Positions 9,966-21,540 of a stretch of 64,000 nt of DNA are shown here, piece by piece. This DNA is from Dichetophora obliterata (taxonomy: Eukaryota; Arthropoda; Insecta; Diptera; Sciomyzidae). Position 1 is the first letter of the stretch. Every line of letters begins with the position of its first letter. The stretch spans positions 124,564,920 to 124,628,919 of the forward strand of contig OY986438.1 in NCBI GenBank assembly GCA_963920525.1, in the 5' to 3' direction. Position numbers and translations under genes: made by a program. The notes below the pieces were generated by a model, which was not told where the DNA came from, did no database searches, and saw only the letters and a list, made by a program, of their open reading frames with translations.

Positions 9966-10036
9966 ATCGCTAGTGGTGGCCGTAGCCTACTGGCTCGTAA
10001 CCGAAAGAACCGGGGTTCAAACCCAGCTCGGACAGA
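9966..10036 (+). ncRNA. tRNA-like / SINE-head sequence
   Basis: A box-A-like GTGGCCGTAGCCTACTGG and a box-B-like GGTTCAAACCC lie about 40 bp apart, as in tRNA genes or tRNA-derived SINEs. I could not build a 7-bp acceptor stem, and the T stem has mismatches, so this is not a functional tRNA. It is more likely the 5' end of an old SINE. Confidence 0.35.
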
Positions 10037-10064
10037 AAGTTTGTCAAAAAGTTTTTTCAATTGA

Positions 10065-12535
10065 CAATTAATATTTCTTTTTAATTAATATTTTCGGCAG
10101 TAGGCAATGGCAAATATAGACACAAATGTTAGTTTACTTGCCCCAAAATTATTTGATGTTTCATTAAACATAATTAATGTTTACCATAAAATAAAATCAT
10201 ATTTCTTGTAAAAATTAACGTGTTTGCTATAAACAAATCTTTAAACATAATATACGTTGCTATTATGTTTGTGGCGTGCTGAAACACAAAATTATTTTTA
10301 CTTTTTCGAATAATTTTAAGATTCAGAGTTTCGCTTCTTTTGTTTTTAAATAAATAATAAGTTTCAAGTTTTTTAACTTAATATCAATAATTTGACAAAT
10401 TGATTGAAATAAGTAACATAATGAAACAAAAATGATATTTAAACAAATCTTTTGCCAATATTTGAAAATTTGGTTCAGAATTGGTTAAAACAGTTCGCAA
10501 AAAAACAACTTGAAAAACTACAATTCGAATACCTGACTTTGGCATGAGCTTACCTTGCATTTGCATCATGCAGAAAAGTACAAAATATTTAAAGATAACG
10601 TCCAGCAAAGAAAAACAGGGTTCACATTATCAAATTTTTCTTTAAATCGTTGGTCAAACAACGACAGAGCAACATTGAATTGTATGGAATTTGACAAAAA
10701 TAAAAAAACTTTATATAATTTATATCAAAATAAAAAAAGAGCCACACTTAACTTAACAAAGACCGTTGTTATATACTATATGAGCAAGTTTTTCGAACTC
10801 CTTCCCGTTTCCATTGATATCTGTAGCATTTTTAAAATATTGCCGTGTTTTTTCTTTCTTTTCTCTTATTTTTCTTACTTTAACAACTTCCATACTTCAT
10901 AGACATAAATTTTTTCGTCCTTCCTTCAGTAGCGTAGCTAAGGAGTTCGAAAAGGGTCGTCGCCTCAGGCATATAAGTCCTCGGTTTTTATTGAATTTCA
11001 AATGCAAGTTTTGACAGTTTGTATGTCATTGTAACGAATATTTTCAATGCAAGAAAAAGTTTGCGTAATGATTTTAATATTTTACACAAAAAATCTACAA
11101 ATTATGTATACAGTATAAAAAATTAGTAAAAAAAAAAGAGAAACAGTCTTAAAACAATATTTTAATTATGCAAGCCAAATTATCAGTAAATCATGGAAAT
11201 AGAAATAAAACGTGTATTCATTTGAATATAAATTTTGACCTCTTGATAACTAATATTTATATCATATATATCATTTAATAAAAATATAGATTCAAAAATA
11301 ATATGAAAGAATAAATATCCCATTTAAGATATTTAAAAAGCTTCTATTTATTCAATTTATTTAAGTGGATAAAAAAATACTCTTTTTGGAAAAAAAAGAC
11401 CAGGCCCTTTTTAAAGTACATAATCGCAACATTTATATTAATAAAATTAATTTTTTTCTTATTTGTTTGTTTATGAAAATCTAAGCGACAAGTACATTCC
11501 TTACATTCCAGATTAGGTTATTGCATACTTAGTTTTGGTTACGCGCCTTGGCAACTCAAGCAAATCTTTTTACTGAAATCCTTTTTTTTTTGTTGAAATT
11601 TTTCTGTAATTTAAAAAGTTTTAACACAAAGTTATAAACTTACCTAAACAAAAAATTAACATATTTTCTAAATTGTATAAATTTTTTGTGCAACGACTTT
11701 TTCGTAAAACATTATCAACGATCAAACCAAACATCTCCCACGTTTTTGAACATACTTAATTAAAATTTCTTTTGCTGCAATGTGCTCATGCTGAAGACGC
11801 TCATTTTGGCAAAAGATGTATGGAATTACAGTACTAACAGATTAAATTAAAATAATTAAAATCAGTCGATTAGTTTGTTAGCGAGTGTGGCCCGTTTTGA
11901 AATACTGTTTAAGGGTTACTCTGATTAGTTAAAACTTAGTTAAAGAAGATGAACTGGGTGTTAATTTGTTTAAATTTTTGAAATTTTTTTACATATTCTT
12001 GAATAGTTGAACAATAAACAAAAAAAAATCGATTTTCAAAAAGTTGTTTGCCTAAAACCACCCTAAACTAATATTTTTTTCTAAACAAGTGCAGTCAAAC
12101 GTGCGTTACTTTTTATTTAGAAATCACTTTTCTTCCGTGCATGAAAGACGATGTTCCAGTAAAGTAAATATTCGATTCGAGGAGGTCAATGCAGAAGAGG
12201 ACGACCGCTACACAGTGTAAGATTTCGCTCCCTGGGTGATCAACATTCTGTAACTTTTGAAAGGATGAAGATGTTTTCGTTTATTTTTTTGTGTTTTGTT
12301 GAAAATCGATGTGGCTTTCCAATTATAAAGAAAAATTTATAGAATACCGGGAAGGGACTCAGAACGAGGTTTGCCTCAAACTTAGCGTAAAAATTAAATT
12401 TTGTATTGTAGCCTTTTTATTATTTTATTGTATTAAAAGTGTATTACTTCTAACCGATTAGCAAGTTTAATTAATATTTATTATGATTAAAGTTTTTTTT
12501 TCTCTAATTGACCTTGTTATTTATTATGTGGATTT
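10065..12535. other. A+T-rich intergenic stretch, no supported gene
   Basis: Only short, low-complexity open frames occur (for example 10555-10902), dominated by Lys, Asn, Phe and Ile. No splice-linked exons, TIR pair or RNA gene was recognised. Confidence 0.4.
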
Positions 12536-12540
12536 TATAT

Positions 12541-12745
12541 GATTTAAATACAAATTCTAGATGTTTGATAGTTTTAATTATACTAGAATTTAAATACAAA
12601 TTCTAGTTGTTTGATAGTTTAAAATCTTTTATTGAGCTTAAGGTCAAAGTTAGAATTAGTAATTGTTCTAACGAATCTTTAAACTATCAAACGATTTTAA
12701 ACTATTAAACAACTAAAACTTGTATTTAAAATGAAGTATGATTTA
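12541..12745. repeat. Small inverted-repeat element (MITE-like), copy 1
   Basis: The left side carries ATTTAAATACAAATTCTAG followed by GTTTGATAGTTT, twice. The right side carries the reverse complement order (AAACTATCAAAC, then ACTTGTATTTAAAAT), so the block folds back. A related copy lies at 34425-34530 in the opposite orientation. No duplication was defined. Confidence 0.5.
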
Positions 12746-12996
12746 TTATGATTTAATAAGTTTCCTTAACCCTTTTATGCTCAATGTATCTTAAAAGGCA
12801 CAACTACTTGTTAATTATAATATTCTTATTGTACGAGTATTTTCAACTTTGTTATTTGTAGGCACTTGTTTTGTTTCAAACACACATAAAGCTCATATTA
12901 TGTTTTTAATAAAATGAAGTGAACATTTTTATTTTCTAAAATATTTTAGGCTAGGCCTAAACCTAGCGCAAATTTAAAATGTATTAAGGAACAATT

Positions 12997-14310
12997 ATGG
13001 TGTCGTCAGGACGCATCCCATTATTAAATTTAACGAATTACGGTACATGGAAGCTGAAAATGGAGGCGACTTCACATAAGGGTAGATTATTACGAATAAC
13101 GCAAGGAGTCCAAGAAAGACCGATGGATTATGTATTACTGGCAGCAGCAACAGCGGCGCATGAAACAACTTATGAAAATAATCAGAAGGATCAGCTCATA
13201 TAGCACATATCCCGAAAAACAATTCACATAATCGCACATTGATATTAAGCCGAATGCAAGCGAGCTTCATCGAACAGGACCCGAATAAAAAATGTATATA
13301 TTGTGGTAATAGAGTAGCTGATATGTATCGAAACTGGCCTGAGTCTTAACTATAATGTACCCGAAAAATACCCCACAAGTACCCTGAAAGGTACCTGAAA
13401 TAGTACCGTAGTAAGTATGTCAATAAAGGGTTCAAAATTGAGCGACTATATTCGGACACAATAAACTGACGAGTACCCGAATCGGTCTTCGTTCGTACAT
13501 TGTGCCTGCCCAAGGTGTTCCAGAACATATTTCGGTGCACAGGTCGGACATTTACCGACACGGGCACCGGACATATATCAGATACTTTATTGACACAAAA
13601 TATGAAATTGTTTCTCGGGTATAGAACTCATCATCGCTCTGAAACCTACGATCGTCCGGATGGTGAAAAATTTGAAAACTGCAAAGGATGTATGGCTGTT
13701 CCTTCAGGAAACATATCATAGAAAGGTCTCTAAGACATAAAGCTGAACATTATCGTAAGTTGTTTAATTTGAAAATGGGTGATGGTCAAAACGCAGATCA
13801 ATATCTGATCGAATTTGATGTCTGTGTTTCATGTTTAAACTAAATGAATGTCATCGTGGATAAAGACTTACTTACAGATATATTACTTGATGGCTGATCT
13901 AACAAGTTTAGGGAGATCCATGCAGCATTTGAGACTGCCAATGAACTTCCACCGCTGAAAATTTTGCGTTCGAGATTGTTGAAAATCAGCCAGAGTCGAA
14001 AAGGAAAAGGAAGGTGGACAAAAAATATTAATAATTATCATAATAATCAGCAAGGTCGTCTTATAATCGTTTTCTTTACAATTGCTATAAATGTGGAAAG
14101 AAAGGGCATAGGGCAAAAGATTGTAAGTCCAAGACTAGAGAGCCTGTTGAGAGGAAAGACGAGTTACATCACATATGTGTTGTTCTGATACATTTTTTCT
14201 TATTAAACTATAATATTGTGGAACAGTGCGTTTAGCAGACGACAAAGAGTTCAACGTAAAGGGTATAGGCACTGTTGAGCTTAATACTACTTTGCGTAAT
14301 AAGAAAAGGA
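12997..14310 (+). pseudogene. Ty1/copia-like Gag and protease remnant
   Basis: Residues read from 12997 (NYGTWKLKMEA near the start) resemble the N-terminus of copia-type Gag. The frame stops at 13203 and resumes after an inserted element (13209-13619) with LIIALKPTIVRMVKNLKTAK and RKLFNLKMGDGQNADQYLIE. A zinc knuckle CYKCGKKGHRAKDC (CX2CX4HX4C) is readable near 14082-14125, and VRLADDKEFNVKGIGTVEL at 14230-14290 resembles the copia protease region. Several stops and frameshifts break it. The pol half lies at 19176-20236. The intervening DNA includes a piggyBac insertion. Confidence 0.72.
13209..13619. mobile_element. 411-bp TIR element nested in the copia gag
   Basis: Left end CCCGAAAAACAATT and right end AATTGTTTCTCGGG are inverted repeats (about 14 of 16 match). 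Both are flanked by TAT. Removing the element rejoins the copia Gag reading (HI then ELIIALKP), which supports the boundaries. The internal sequence is rich in GTACC/GGTAC. A second copy of the right end (AAATTGTTTCTCGGGTA) sits at 19176-19193. No transposase is present, so it is non-autonomous; the superfamily is unclear. Confidence 0.65.
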
Positions 14311-14319
14311 AGGTAAATT

Positions 14320-15541
14320 AAAAGCAAAAACTTCGCTTACATGTAATCGAGAAAATAATCTAAAATTCTGTTACCATCAATTACTTTATAGCTTATGGAA
14401 CGAATAACTTTAACATAGGCATGTCATTAGCGGTAATCAAATACTCTTTCTATCGATATAGAAGTTCTTATGCAACTACTTCCAATAATGCGTGATATAA
14501 TAATCTATAATTGTTTGCTTTATAATAACTTACTATAATGTGTATTATAACAACTTCTAAATAATGCATTTTTTAATAGAAAAGTAATTTTAAAAGCTAT
14601 AACTCTGGAAGTGCTCTTATAAGAAATTGGATTTGTTTGATTGTGTAAGTTGTTCCTTGCCATCTGTTCTATAATCAAAGAATACGAAGCCATGATTTTT
14701 GTTTTGTTAGAGTATATTTAATGATCTGAGTTGTATAAAAACAATATAATATTCTTATTCATTTATTTAATAGCCCATTAAAAATAATGTGCATACAAAA
14801 TATGCAAAAGCTAGAAAACAGAAAAAATCAGCGATTTTCAGCAAAACGTTTTTTCTTAATGCATGTGTTTTTGAAGTGACGATTTTTATCGTTTTTTAAA
14901 CCTTTCCTCAATGCATCGAAAAATATATTTTAATTAGTACCGTCCTTTACTCTTGCTCCTGCAAACTAAAAGTAAAATATATTTAAAAGAGAATAATTTA
15001 AAATATTACTAGTATAAAAATATATGTGTATATTAGCATATAAAACAGCCATTAGTTTGGTATAGTTCTGCAATATTTTTTTTTATTTTGCTTTCCGTCA
15101 ACGTTATATTCCAGAACTAGGTTTAGAAAACAAATTCTTGGAAATTTAGCTCAGAGTAATATTTTGCTCTGCTATTAAATTTATTATTTTTTCCATTTTA
15201 CTGTTGTGGAAAGATCCTATGAGAAAAAAATCATATAAACCTTAAATCTAAGAAAGTGGAAGAGGTTAAACATATAAAATTCGAAAGTAAAAATTAAATA
15301 CAATAATCTTACCTTTTATTTCCATCAATTTATCCTAAAGTTTATTGTTTTTCTTGCGTCAAATACATTCATAATTTAAGTGTTTTGATTAGTAAAAATA
15401 TCTGAAATTAGTTTGGTTGGTAATACTCAAACTTTTCAAAACTTCTCACCTGTTAAGACTTGTTTATCGTGGTTACGGTGTTTAAGCTCTAACTGAACAT
15501 TTTCTTTTGATGCTTCATACTTTCTTTTATTTAGATTATAT
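14320..15541. other. A+T-rich filler between copia remnant and piggyBac element
   Basis: No open frame or TIR that I can support. It may be decayed copia pol DNA or other old insertion material. Confidence 0.3.
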
Positions 15542-15563
15542 TTAACCCTAACCCTCCGGGAGG

Positions 15564-15579
15564 GGGTCACCGGTGACCC
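15564..15579. repeat. 16-bp perfect palindrome, left subterminal
   Basis: GGGTCACCGGTGACCC. The same core recurs at 15752-15767 (18 bp with flanking C/G) and at 18372-18391 (20-bp perfect palindrome). Dyads this close to the ends suggest binding by a transposase dimer; inference only. Confidence 0.85.
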
Positions 15580-15751
15580 ATTTTACCTTTGAAGTCAAAT
15601 ATCTCCGAAGAAAATTTTTTCCAGTGATCAAATTTTAGGATAGCTATCAAGAGCATATTTTAAAGGGTTTTTCGCTGGATTTAGGCTACTTACGTTTGTG
15701 GACTCCGGGCTGGAGTGCGCCAAAGTCCAATACCCCTCACCCTCCGGGAGC

Positions 15752-15767
15752 GGGTCACCGGTGACCC
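15752..15767. repeat. 16-bp perfect palindrome, internal copy
   Basis: Second GGGTCACCGGTGACCC, preceded by CCTCCGGGAGC as at the left terminus. The left end therefore holds two tandem terminal-like modules about 188 bp apart. Confidence 0.85.
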
Positions 15768-16008
15768 GCAATGGCCACCATACATTTTATATGAAAATAA
15801 TAAATAAGAACACAGTTTTTATTTCTATTTTGTATTTTTTTTTTATATTTTATTATTAAATATAGAAAATTATGGGTTGTAATAAAAAAAAGAGATATTC
15901 ATTGTGGATATAAATACAAAATTAGTTGAAATTTTTTTATGGAAATTCAAGAATTTGGACCAAAATTAAAAATTGGCTGGTGGCCCGCTAATAGAATGCC
16001 ATACAAAT

Positions 16009-17922
16009 TCAACAATTTGGGCCAGTACAGAGCGGTGGCAAGCTCTTGGTATGGGTGGCACACATTGTGCGTTTGCAATTTGAGCATTTTGTACGACCTT
16101 TCCGGTCCGATTTCGGATCATTGAAAATGCAAATATAGCAACGACCCTTCGCAACTTTACGACCATCTTTTGTTTTCATCTCAGGCTCTGGTGCTGCTGG
16201 TCCAACTACAGGAACGTTTTCGGCAACTGGAACTGGAACTTTAGGAACAAATTGTATAGTTATTCCGAGCATAAGCTCAAGAGCAGCTCTATAATTAGTT
16301 TTTCTTATAACCATTTGATCATTTGCTCTCTTTTCCATGTTAGCTGTTGCCAAATCTTTTCCAAGCTGAGTCAAGAAATAGCGTTTAGAAGATCGCCTTT
16401 TAGACTTCTCCGGATTCAGTTTACTGAAAACACAAAATGCTGCTAATGCAGCTACATCTAACATATTGAAAAATAAAGCCAACGGCCAACGAATTGTTTT
16501 GCGTTTCGTTGTGTACTTGGAGAGCATCTGATCCATAACGTCAACACCACCTTTTGTCTTGTTGTAATAGTGGTTCATCTCTTCTTTTCCATTTTCATTA
16601 GTCACACGAGTGTAGTGCATGGTCGAAAGCAAATAAACTGATTTATTTTTCTTTGTGACAACGGACAAAAGAGTAGTGTCTTTGCTAAATGCATATCGAT
16701 GTGTTCCAATATCATCGGTACGGTTAGGCTTTGATTCTCTGGGAATATACGGCTTATTCGAACGAAGGGTTCCAACGATACTCATGCCTCGGGTTTTTAA
16801 CTGGTTGGCAAACGGTAACGACGTAAAGAAATTATCCGTTGTTATGTTCAACCCTGACTGTTTGTATGCATTTACTAACTTCAGAACTATGTTTTGCCCA
16901 ACGTTAGTTTGTCTCTCAGTACCAGGTTGACGACCCAAATAAATAGTTCCAAAAAGTGGATATCCATCAGCTGTGTTGCATACCCAGAAAATCTTGATCC
17001 CATATTTGGCTGATTTTGATGGGCTGTACTGAATAAAACCTGTCCGACCTCTGAACGGGAACAACTGCTCAGCAATAGTGACGTTCGCGTCTGGATAATT
17101 GTTTTCTTTCAAATTTTTCATAAGCATTTCCCAAACGTCACTTATTGGGGCAGCTTTATCACTTTCTTTTCTAGTCGCTCTGGTATATGCATTGTCGAAA
17201 CGGATGACACGCAGAATCTGTTGAAATCGATCACGACTCATCGCTGCTTTATAGATTGGATGACTGCAGTCACTCCAAAGCCATGGAATTAGATCGTCAT
17301 TTTAGCCATTCACGCCCATTACCAAAAGAATTCCAAGAAAAGCATTCAGCTCATCAGTACTGATTACACGAAAATCACGTTTTTTGATAGTTTGGGCAGC
17401 AATTTCAGCATAATGCATTCTATTAAATCCGCAGCTAAATCTAAGCCCTTTTTATTGCTGTGTCTGAGTATTTCATCTTTCAAGTTTGTCGTAAAAAACT
17501 CATCAAATATTTCCTTGGCAGTCATTTCTTTTCGAAACTTTCGATGAGGTCCACCTAAATTCAAACCATTACTTAGAAACTATTCACACAATATCCACGA
17601 ATGAATGAATCACCTTTTTACGTAGAACATTGTGTGATGGTACATTTCCCTGTGGCAACTGGTTTTTAAACCATTCCGTTAAGTCTGGTGCAATGTATTT
17701 TTCGCCAATAATAGGTATATCACCACGACTTTCATCTTCGTCTTCGTCTTCATCCTCGATGTCAGGTGGTTCAACCACGATTTCATCTTCAATGTCAGAA
17801 GCCTCATCATTATCAGGTAACCATTCATCTTCACTGTCATTTTGGAATTCAACAGGCTCATCCTCATCATCAGTTTCAAACAAGAAAGCCATGTTTGCTG
17901 CAGTTAATCTATATATAAACAC
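16009..17922 (-). pseudogene. piggyBac-type transposase (broken)
   Basis: The N-terminal part (17922-17584) has the acidic D/E run typical of piggyBac proteins. A middle segment (17564-17364, KEIFDEFFTTNL) and the core (17241-16009, 410 aa) follow in shifted frames. There is an in-frame TAA at 17302-17304 and a frameshift near 17410-17440. In the core, the first motif reads TIAEQLFPFRGR: the catalytic Asp of the usual IDEQL is Ala (GCT, 17073-17071). The second Asp (D136, TTDNFF) and third (D234, GGVDVMDQM) remain. WPLALFFNMLD and a C-terminal Cys-rich zinc domain (residues ~365-410) are conserved. In an intact family member this enzyme cuts and pastes DNA at TTAA. Here both frame damage and the Asp loss make it non-functional. 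Confidence 0.9.
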
Positions 17923-17968
17923 TCGTTCAAAACAATATCAAAATCGAATCATGCACATAAAAACTTAC

Positions 17969-18221
17969 GCGTTTACATTTAGCACACCTCTTCTCCATGG
18001 AAGCATATCTAAAGAAGAAAACACAATGGACACAACAAAATAATGGACAATTACAATGACAATAGACCAAAAAATGGAATAAAAATTTACTTTTGTCCTT
18101 CTCCCGAACTAGTGGATTGTCCCGCAGCAGCAGCACCTGAAGATTCACCTCTAGCCGCAGCAGAATCTGAACATTCACCAGAATGTTCCACATCCATTTC
18201 ACGTCTACCACGTTTCGGCAT
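17969..18221 (-). pseudogene. Possible upstream exons of the piggyBac gene
   Basis: A 44-codon open frame begins MPKRGRREMDVEH at 18221, is rich in Ala/Ser/Gly, and ends at a stop overlapping a donor-like GTAAAT. A 40-nt exon-like block (18008-17969) is bounded by TTCTTTAG and GTAAGT and would encode EKRCAKCKR in the continuing frame. It does not join the acidic transposase ORF in frame with the nearest acceptor (TATATATAG at 17917-17909). It may be an ancestral 5' exon pair or chance. Confidence 0.3.
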
Positions 18222-18371
18222 TTTATTGAAGAATAAAATTATTTTATGTGCACGAACCACAAATCATCAACTGCTTATGCTAAAAGCATAACATGAACTG
18301 ACATGCACGCACTAAATTCAAAAAACAAGAATAAGATTAGAGAGAGAGAATAAAAACATCCACGCACTTCA

Positions 18372-18391
18372 GGGGGTCACCGGTGACCCCC
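18372..18391. repeat. 20-bp perfect palindrome, right subterminal
   Basis: GGGGGTCACCGGTGACCCCC, followed by TCCCGGAG. It mirrors the arrangement at the left end. Confidence 0.85.
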
Positions 18392-18437
18392 TCCCGGAGT
18401 CTATGAGGTAAAATGTTTGCCGGAGGGTTAGAGTTAA

Positions 18438-19170
18438 AGTCCATATTTCTGATATTTTGTTTTTTTTATAAAAAGTTTTATTTTTTGATTTTATTATATA
18501 TCTAGGCTTACGTACTGCACGTCACAAATATTCAAATTACACTAATTGCAATGAAATCAAAAAAGAGTTCAATGACAAATAACGCGACATCAAAACAAAA
18601 AACTAAAAGAAATTATAGAGCGTGAATGAATAAGAATATAATATGAAAGATGGAAGCTATGACTGCATTACCTTCTGCATTACATGAAATCCATAAAGTA
18701 ATTAAAAAATTATCTCTATCGCGTCTATGTAGCTAATTTGTTATATAACTGTTATATAACTTATGTCGCAGGAAGGCATTGTGAATTTCAGTAAAATTTT
18801 TGCTGGGGTATGTCCCTGCTTTGTCAATTTTATGTCAACTGGTAAAGCGACTGAAAATTATTGCGAAGTAATGACGAAGGATAAAGCATTTATTTCACGA
18901 CACTTTAAGATATAAATTGAATCTCGGAAAGAAAAGGGTTTTTTTTTGCCAGATCTGCAAAATTAAATTTTTAAAACTGTAGACAAATCGAAAACAATTT
19001 ACCTGCAGCCACAATTTATGAACGAAGAACGAATGGAGCACTCGTCGGATTAATATCAATGTGCAATTAATTTTTTCATAATCTTCGCAGTTTTTTGTTA
19101 CTATTCGTAGCTTTTAAAAATAAAATTGAGTCCAATACTCTGGACTTTTGTGCCTGAGTAGTTTGGTACG
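18438..19170. other. Unassigned stretch between piggyBac element and copia pol
   Basis: No recognisable coding. It probably contains decayed copia integrase sequence or another insertion whose right end is the AAATTGTTTCTCGGGTA at 19176-19193. Confidence 0.3.
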
Positions 19171-19175
19171 AACAC

Positions 19176-20236
19176 AAATTGTTTCTCGGGTAATTTATCA
19201 AAATTCATGTGGGCTGTGTTAATTAATACAGCAGTATAGGTACGAAATCGTAGTCTGACAAATTTAAACCTGCAAAGACCCCTGAAGATTTATGGTCAAG
19301 AATAGTTCCCAACATACGCCATTTTCATAAAATAGGATGTAAAGCTTTTGCATTGAAAATGTCGAGGAAGATGAAACGGATTTAGTTCAATCAAAATACG
19401 AGTGCATGTATTCACTTAAGACAAGTGATGTCAAAGTGATAGTTGCACTTTGCGTTGATGATATTGTAATAGCAACAAACAACGAAAACTTGATGAATAA
19501 ATTTGTAAGGAAAAAACAACAAAATTTTAATATTCGTGATCTAAAAGAAAGTAAATATTTCATTGGTCTCGAAGTTGAAAGGAAGGAAGTAGTTTTAACT
19601 TTATCACAACCAGGATATATAACGAACTTAATATCAAAGTATGGGTAGGATAAAGCAAAGGCTTCAAAGATTCCAATGCAGGTGAAATAAAGGATTAAGT
19701 GATCCAAAAATTTCTAGGGATGCAGAAGTAGTGGAAAAAACGAATTTTCAAGAAATTATTGGTGCACATTTTCACCTTGCAGCTTACAGTCATCCTCATA
19801 TTGCACGCAGTGTTAATATGCTATCGCAACTTTGTCAGGATCTACGCAAGCAACATTGGAATTGGGCACTTCAGTCAGATAACTCAAAGCTTCAAAAAAA
19901 TTTGTTTTGACGTTTCGAAAGACTGGGTTACCACTTGTTGGCTACGTAGGTGTTAACTGAGCTACTTACGTAAATGACCGTAAATCTCAGACTAGTTTTT
20001 GGTTTTATTCACAGGTGGTGCAATATCTTGGGAGTCCAGAAAACAAAGCGTGGTAGCCACATCAATCGCATGGGTTGATAACGTTGCATTTTCTGAAGCT
20101 AGCAAGGAGGCGTTGTATTGTACATAGATTACCTGTTACATGAACTTGGATATGAATCATACGCACCTACAACAATCTTCTGTGATTCGTAAAGTGCGCA
20201 GCATATGGCGAAATTCGGCACTCATAATTCAAGAAC
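19176..20236 (+). pseudogene. Ty1/copia-like integrase end, reverse transcriptase and RNase H remnant
   Basis: KTPEDLWSRIVPNIRHFHKI with GCKAFAL (from ~19270) matches the end of copia integrase. VIVALCVDDIVIATNNENLM with KESKYFIGLEVER (19406-19648) is the copia-type reverse transcriptase with a VDD box. KIPMQ, HLAAYSHPHIARSVNMLSQL and GGAISWESRKQSVVATS (~20016) follow into RNase H, ending near RTKHI where a Helitron-like sequence begins. Multiple frame changes and stops (for example TAG at 19646) show it is dead. It is the pol half of the element whose gag lies at 12997-14310. Confidence 0.78.
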
Positions 20237-21540
20237 GAAACACATCTAATATATAAAAATGAATGTTTGTTTGTTTGTTCGTTCGCTATGCGCTGCAATA
20301 CCATTCATCCGATTGCGATAAAACTTTGTCAACTTATTGCTTGCACTTACGCAAACAATATGGGCATATTTAAAATTGGCAACACCCCCTTTTATCGCTC
20401 ACAAATCAATAAAAATGCTATATTTAAAACAGTTTTTGTCGTATTAAACTAAAATTTGGTAATTAAGTTCGTATGATAGCTATCGGTAACTATACTTAAA
20501 ATGGGCGTGGTCCCACTATAGCTACGCCTACTTTTAAGAAAAGATAAAGAGACTTCATAATTACTGGTCCGACGAAGCTAAAATTTCGAGTACGAAAAAT
20601 TACACCCTTTTTTACCGCCACAACTATATAAAAAACTCGCGATATCAAATTTCTTTGGAGTTATGGGTCGCACAGCCTCGAAATTTGATATTCAACTACA
20701 ATTTACACATGTTGCTCCACTGATGATATTTTATCGGAGTTAAACAAGGGGGAGTGGAACCTCCGGTACAACCAAAACTTGTGATATCAAATAGTTTTGG
20801 AGTTACAGGTCACACAGCATCGGAATTCAGTATTCGACATCAATTTATGCATGCAGTTTCATTAATAACATTTTATGGGCGTTGGAAGCGGTGGAGTTTC
20901 ACCTCCCCCCATACAACCAAAATTTGTGCTATCGAACTGCTTTAATAAATAGGTGCGACCTATTTTAGGTCGCACAGCATCGAAATTCAGTAATAGACCT
21001 AAACTTACACATGCAGTTTTACTGAAAACATTTTATGGAGTTGGACAAGTACAACCCAAGCATTCAAAATCGAATAGCTTGAAAGTTATAGGTAACACAG
21101 CGTCGGAATTCAGTATTCGACCTCAATTCATACATGCAGTTTCATTAATAACATTTGATGGGCGTAGGAAAAGGGAGACTGCCATCTCCCATACAACCCA
21201 GATTTGCGCTATCGAATAGCTTTGGAATTATAGGTCGCACAGCGTCGGAATTCAGTATTCGATCCGAATTTACACATGCACTTTCATTGGTAACATTTTT
21301 TCGGCGTTGGACAAGGGAGAGCGACACCTCACATACAAACCAAATTTGCGATATCGAATAGCTGCTGAGTTGCTTGTCGCACAGCGTCGGAACTCCGTAT
21401 TCGACCTTAATGTACACATGCATTTCATTGATTAAATTTTATGGGCGTTTGCCAAGGGACCTTTTATTTGACCTAAATTTGCGATATTGAATTGCTTTGG
21501 AGTTATAGGTCGCACAGTTATCTTATTACTGACATATTTG
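20237..21540 (+). mobile_element. Helitron/DINE-like element with internal satellite
   Basis: It begins TCTAATATATAAAAATGAATG with a (TTTG)n run right after an A in the copia sequence, the A|T insertion context and start typical of Helentron/DINE-1 elements. It is followed by short conserved stretches (GGGCGTGGTCCCACTATAGC) and then the ~142-bp array. No CTAGT 3' end was located, so the right boundary is approximate. No Rep/helicase is present, so it is non-autonomous. Confidence 0.55.
20671..21540 (+). repeat. Seven ~142-bp tandem repeats
   Basis: The CACAG(C/T) marker falls at 20671, 20813, 20973, 21096, 21238, 21380 and 21513 (spacing 142, 160, 123, 142, 142, 133). Units share TCGGAATTCAGTATTCGAC, ACACATGCAGTTTCATT, ACATTTTATGGGCGTTGG and ATTTGCGATATCGAATAGC. 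Several reading frames stay open across the array, but this follows from the repeat and not from a gene. Central ~150-bp tandem repeats are known in DINE-1 relatives. Confidence 0.85.

Larger units (their letters stand above)
15546..18433. mobile_element. piggyBac-like element, 2.9 kb, TTAA duplications
   Basis: TTAA at 15542-15545 and 18434-18437. The left terminus is CCCTAACCCTCCGG and the right, reverse-complemented, is CTCTAACCCTCCGG. Subterminal CCGGGAGGGGGTCACCGGTGACCC blocks lie at both ends, plus an internal copy near 15740-15768. The transposase gene is on the minus strand. TTAA targets and CCC-type ends are diagnostic of piggyBac. It sits between the gag and pol remnants of the copia element. 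The transposase is broken and has lost a catalytic Asp, so the copy is dead. Confidence 0.92.

Noticed and set aside
9966..10036. Functional tRNA gene
   Set aside because: A and B box-like words exist but no acceptor stem or complete T stem forms; kept only as tRNA-like.
12890..12965. Copia LTR pair with 21670-21760
   Set aside because: Only ~18 bp (AAATAAAATGAAGTGAA region) matches; not enough to call LTRs.
17630..18043. Ser-rich 137-codon plus frame
   Set aside because: Antisense of the acidic D/E N-terminus of the piggyBac transposase.
20754..21361. Series of similar open frames that could look like a repeat-protein gene
   Set aside because: They follow from the 142-bp tandem array; frames break between units and no start/splice signal repeats.
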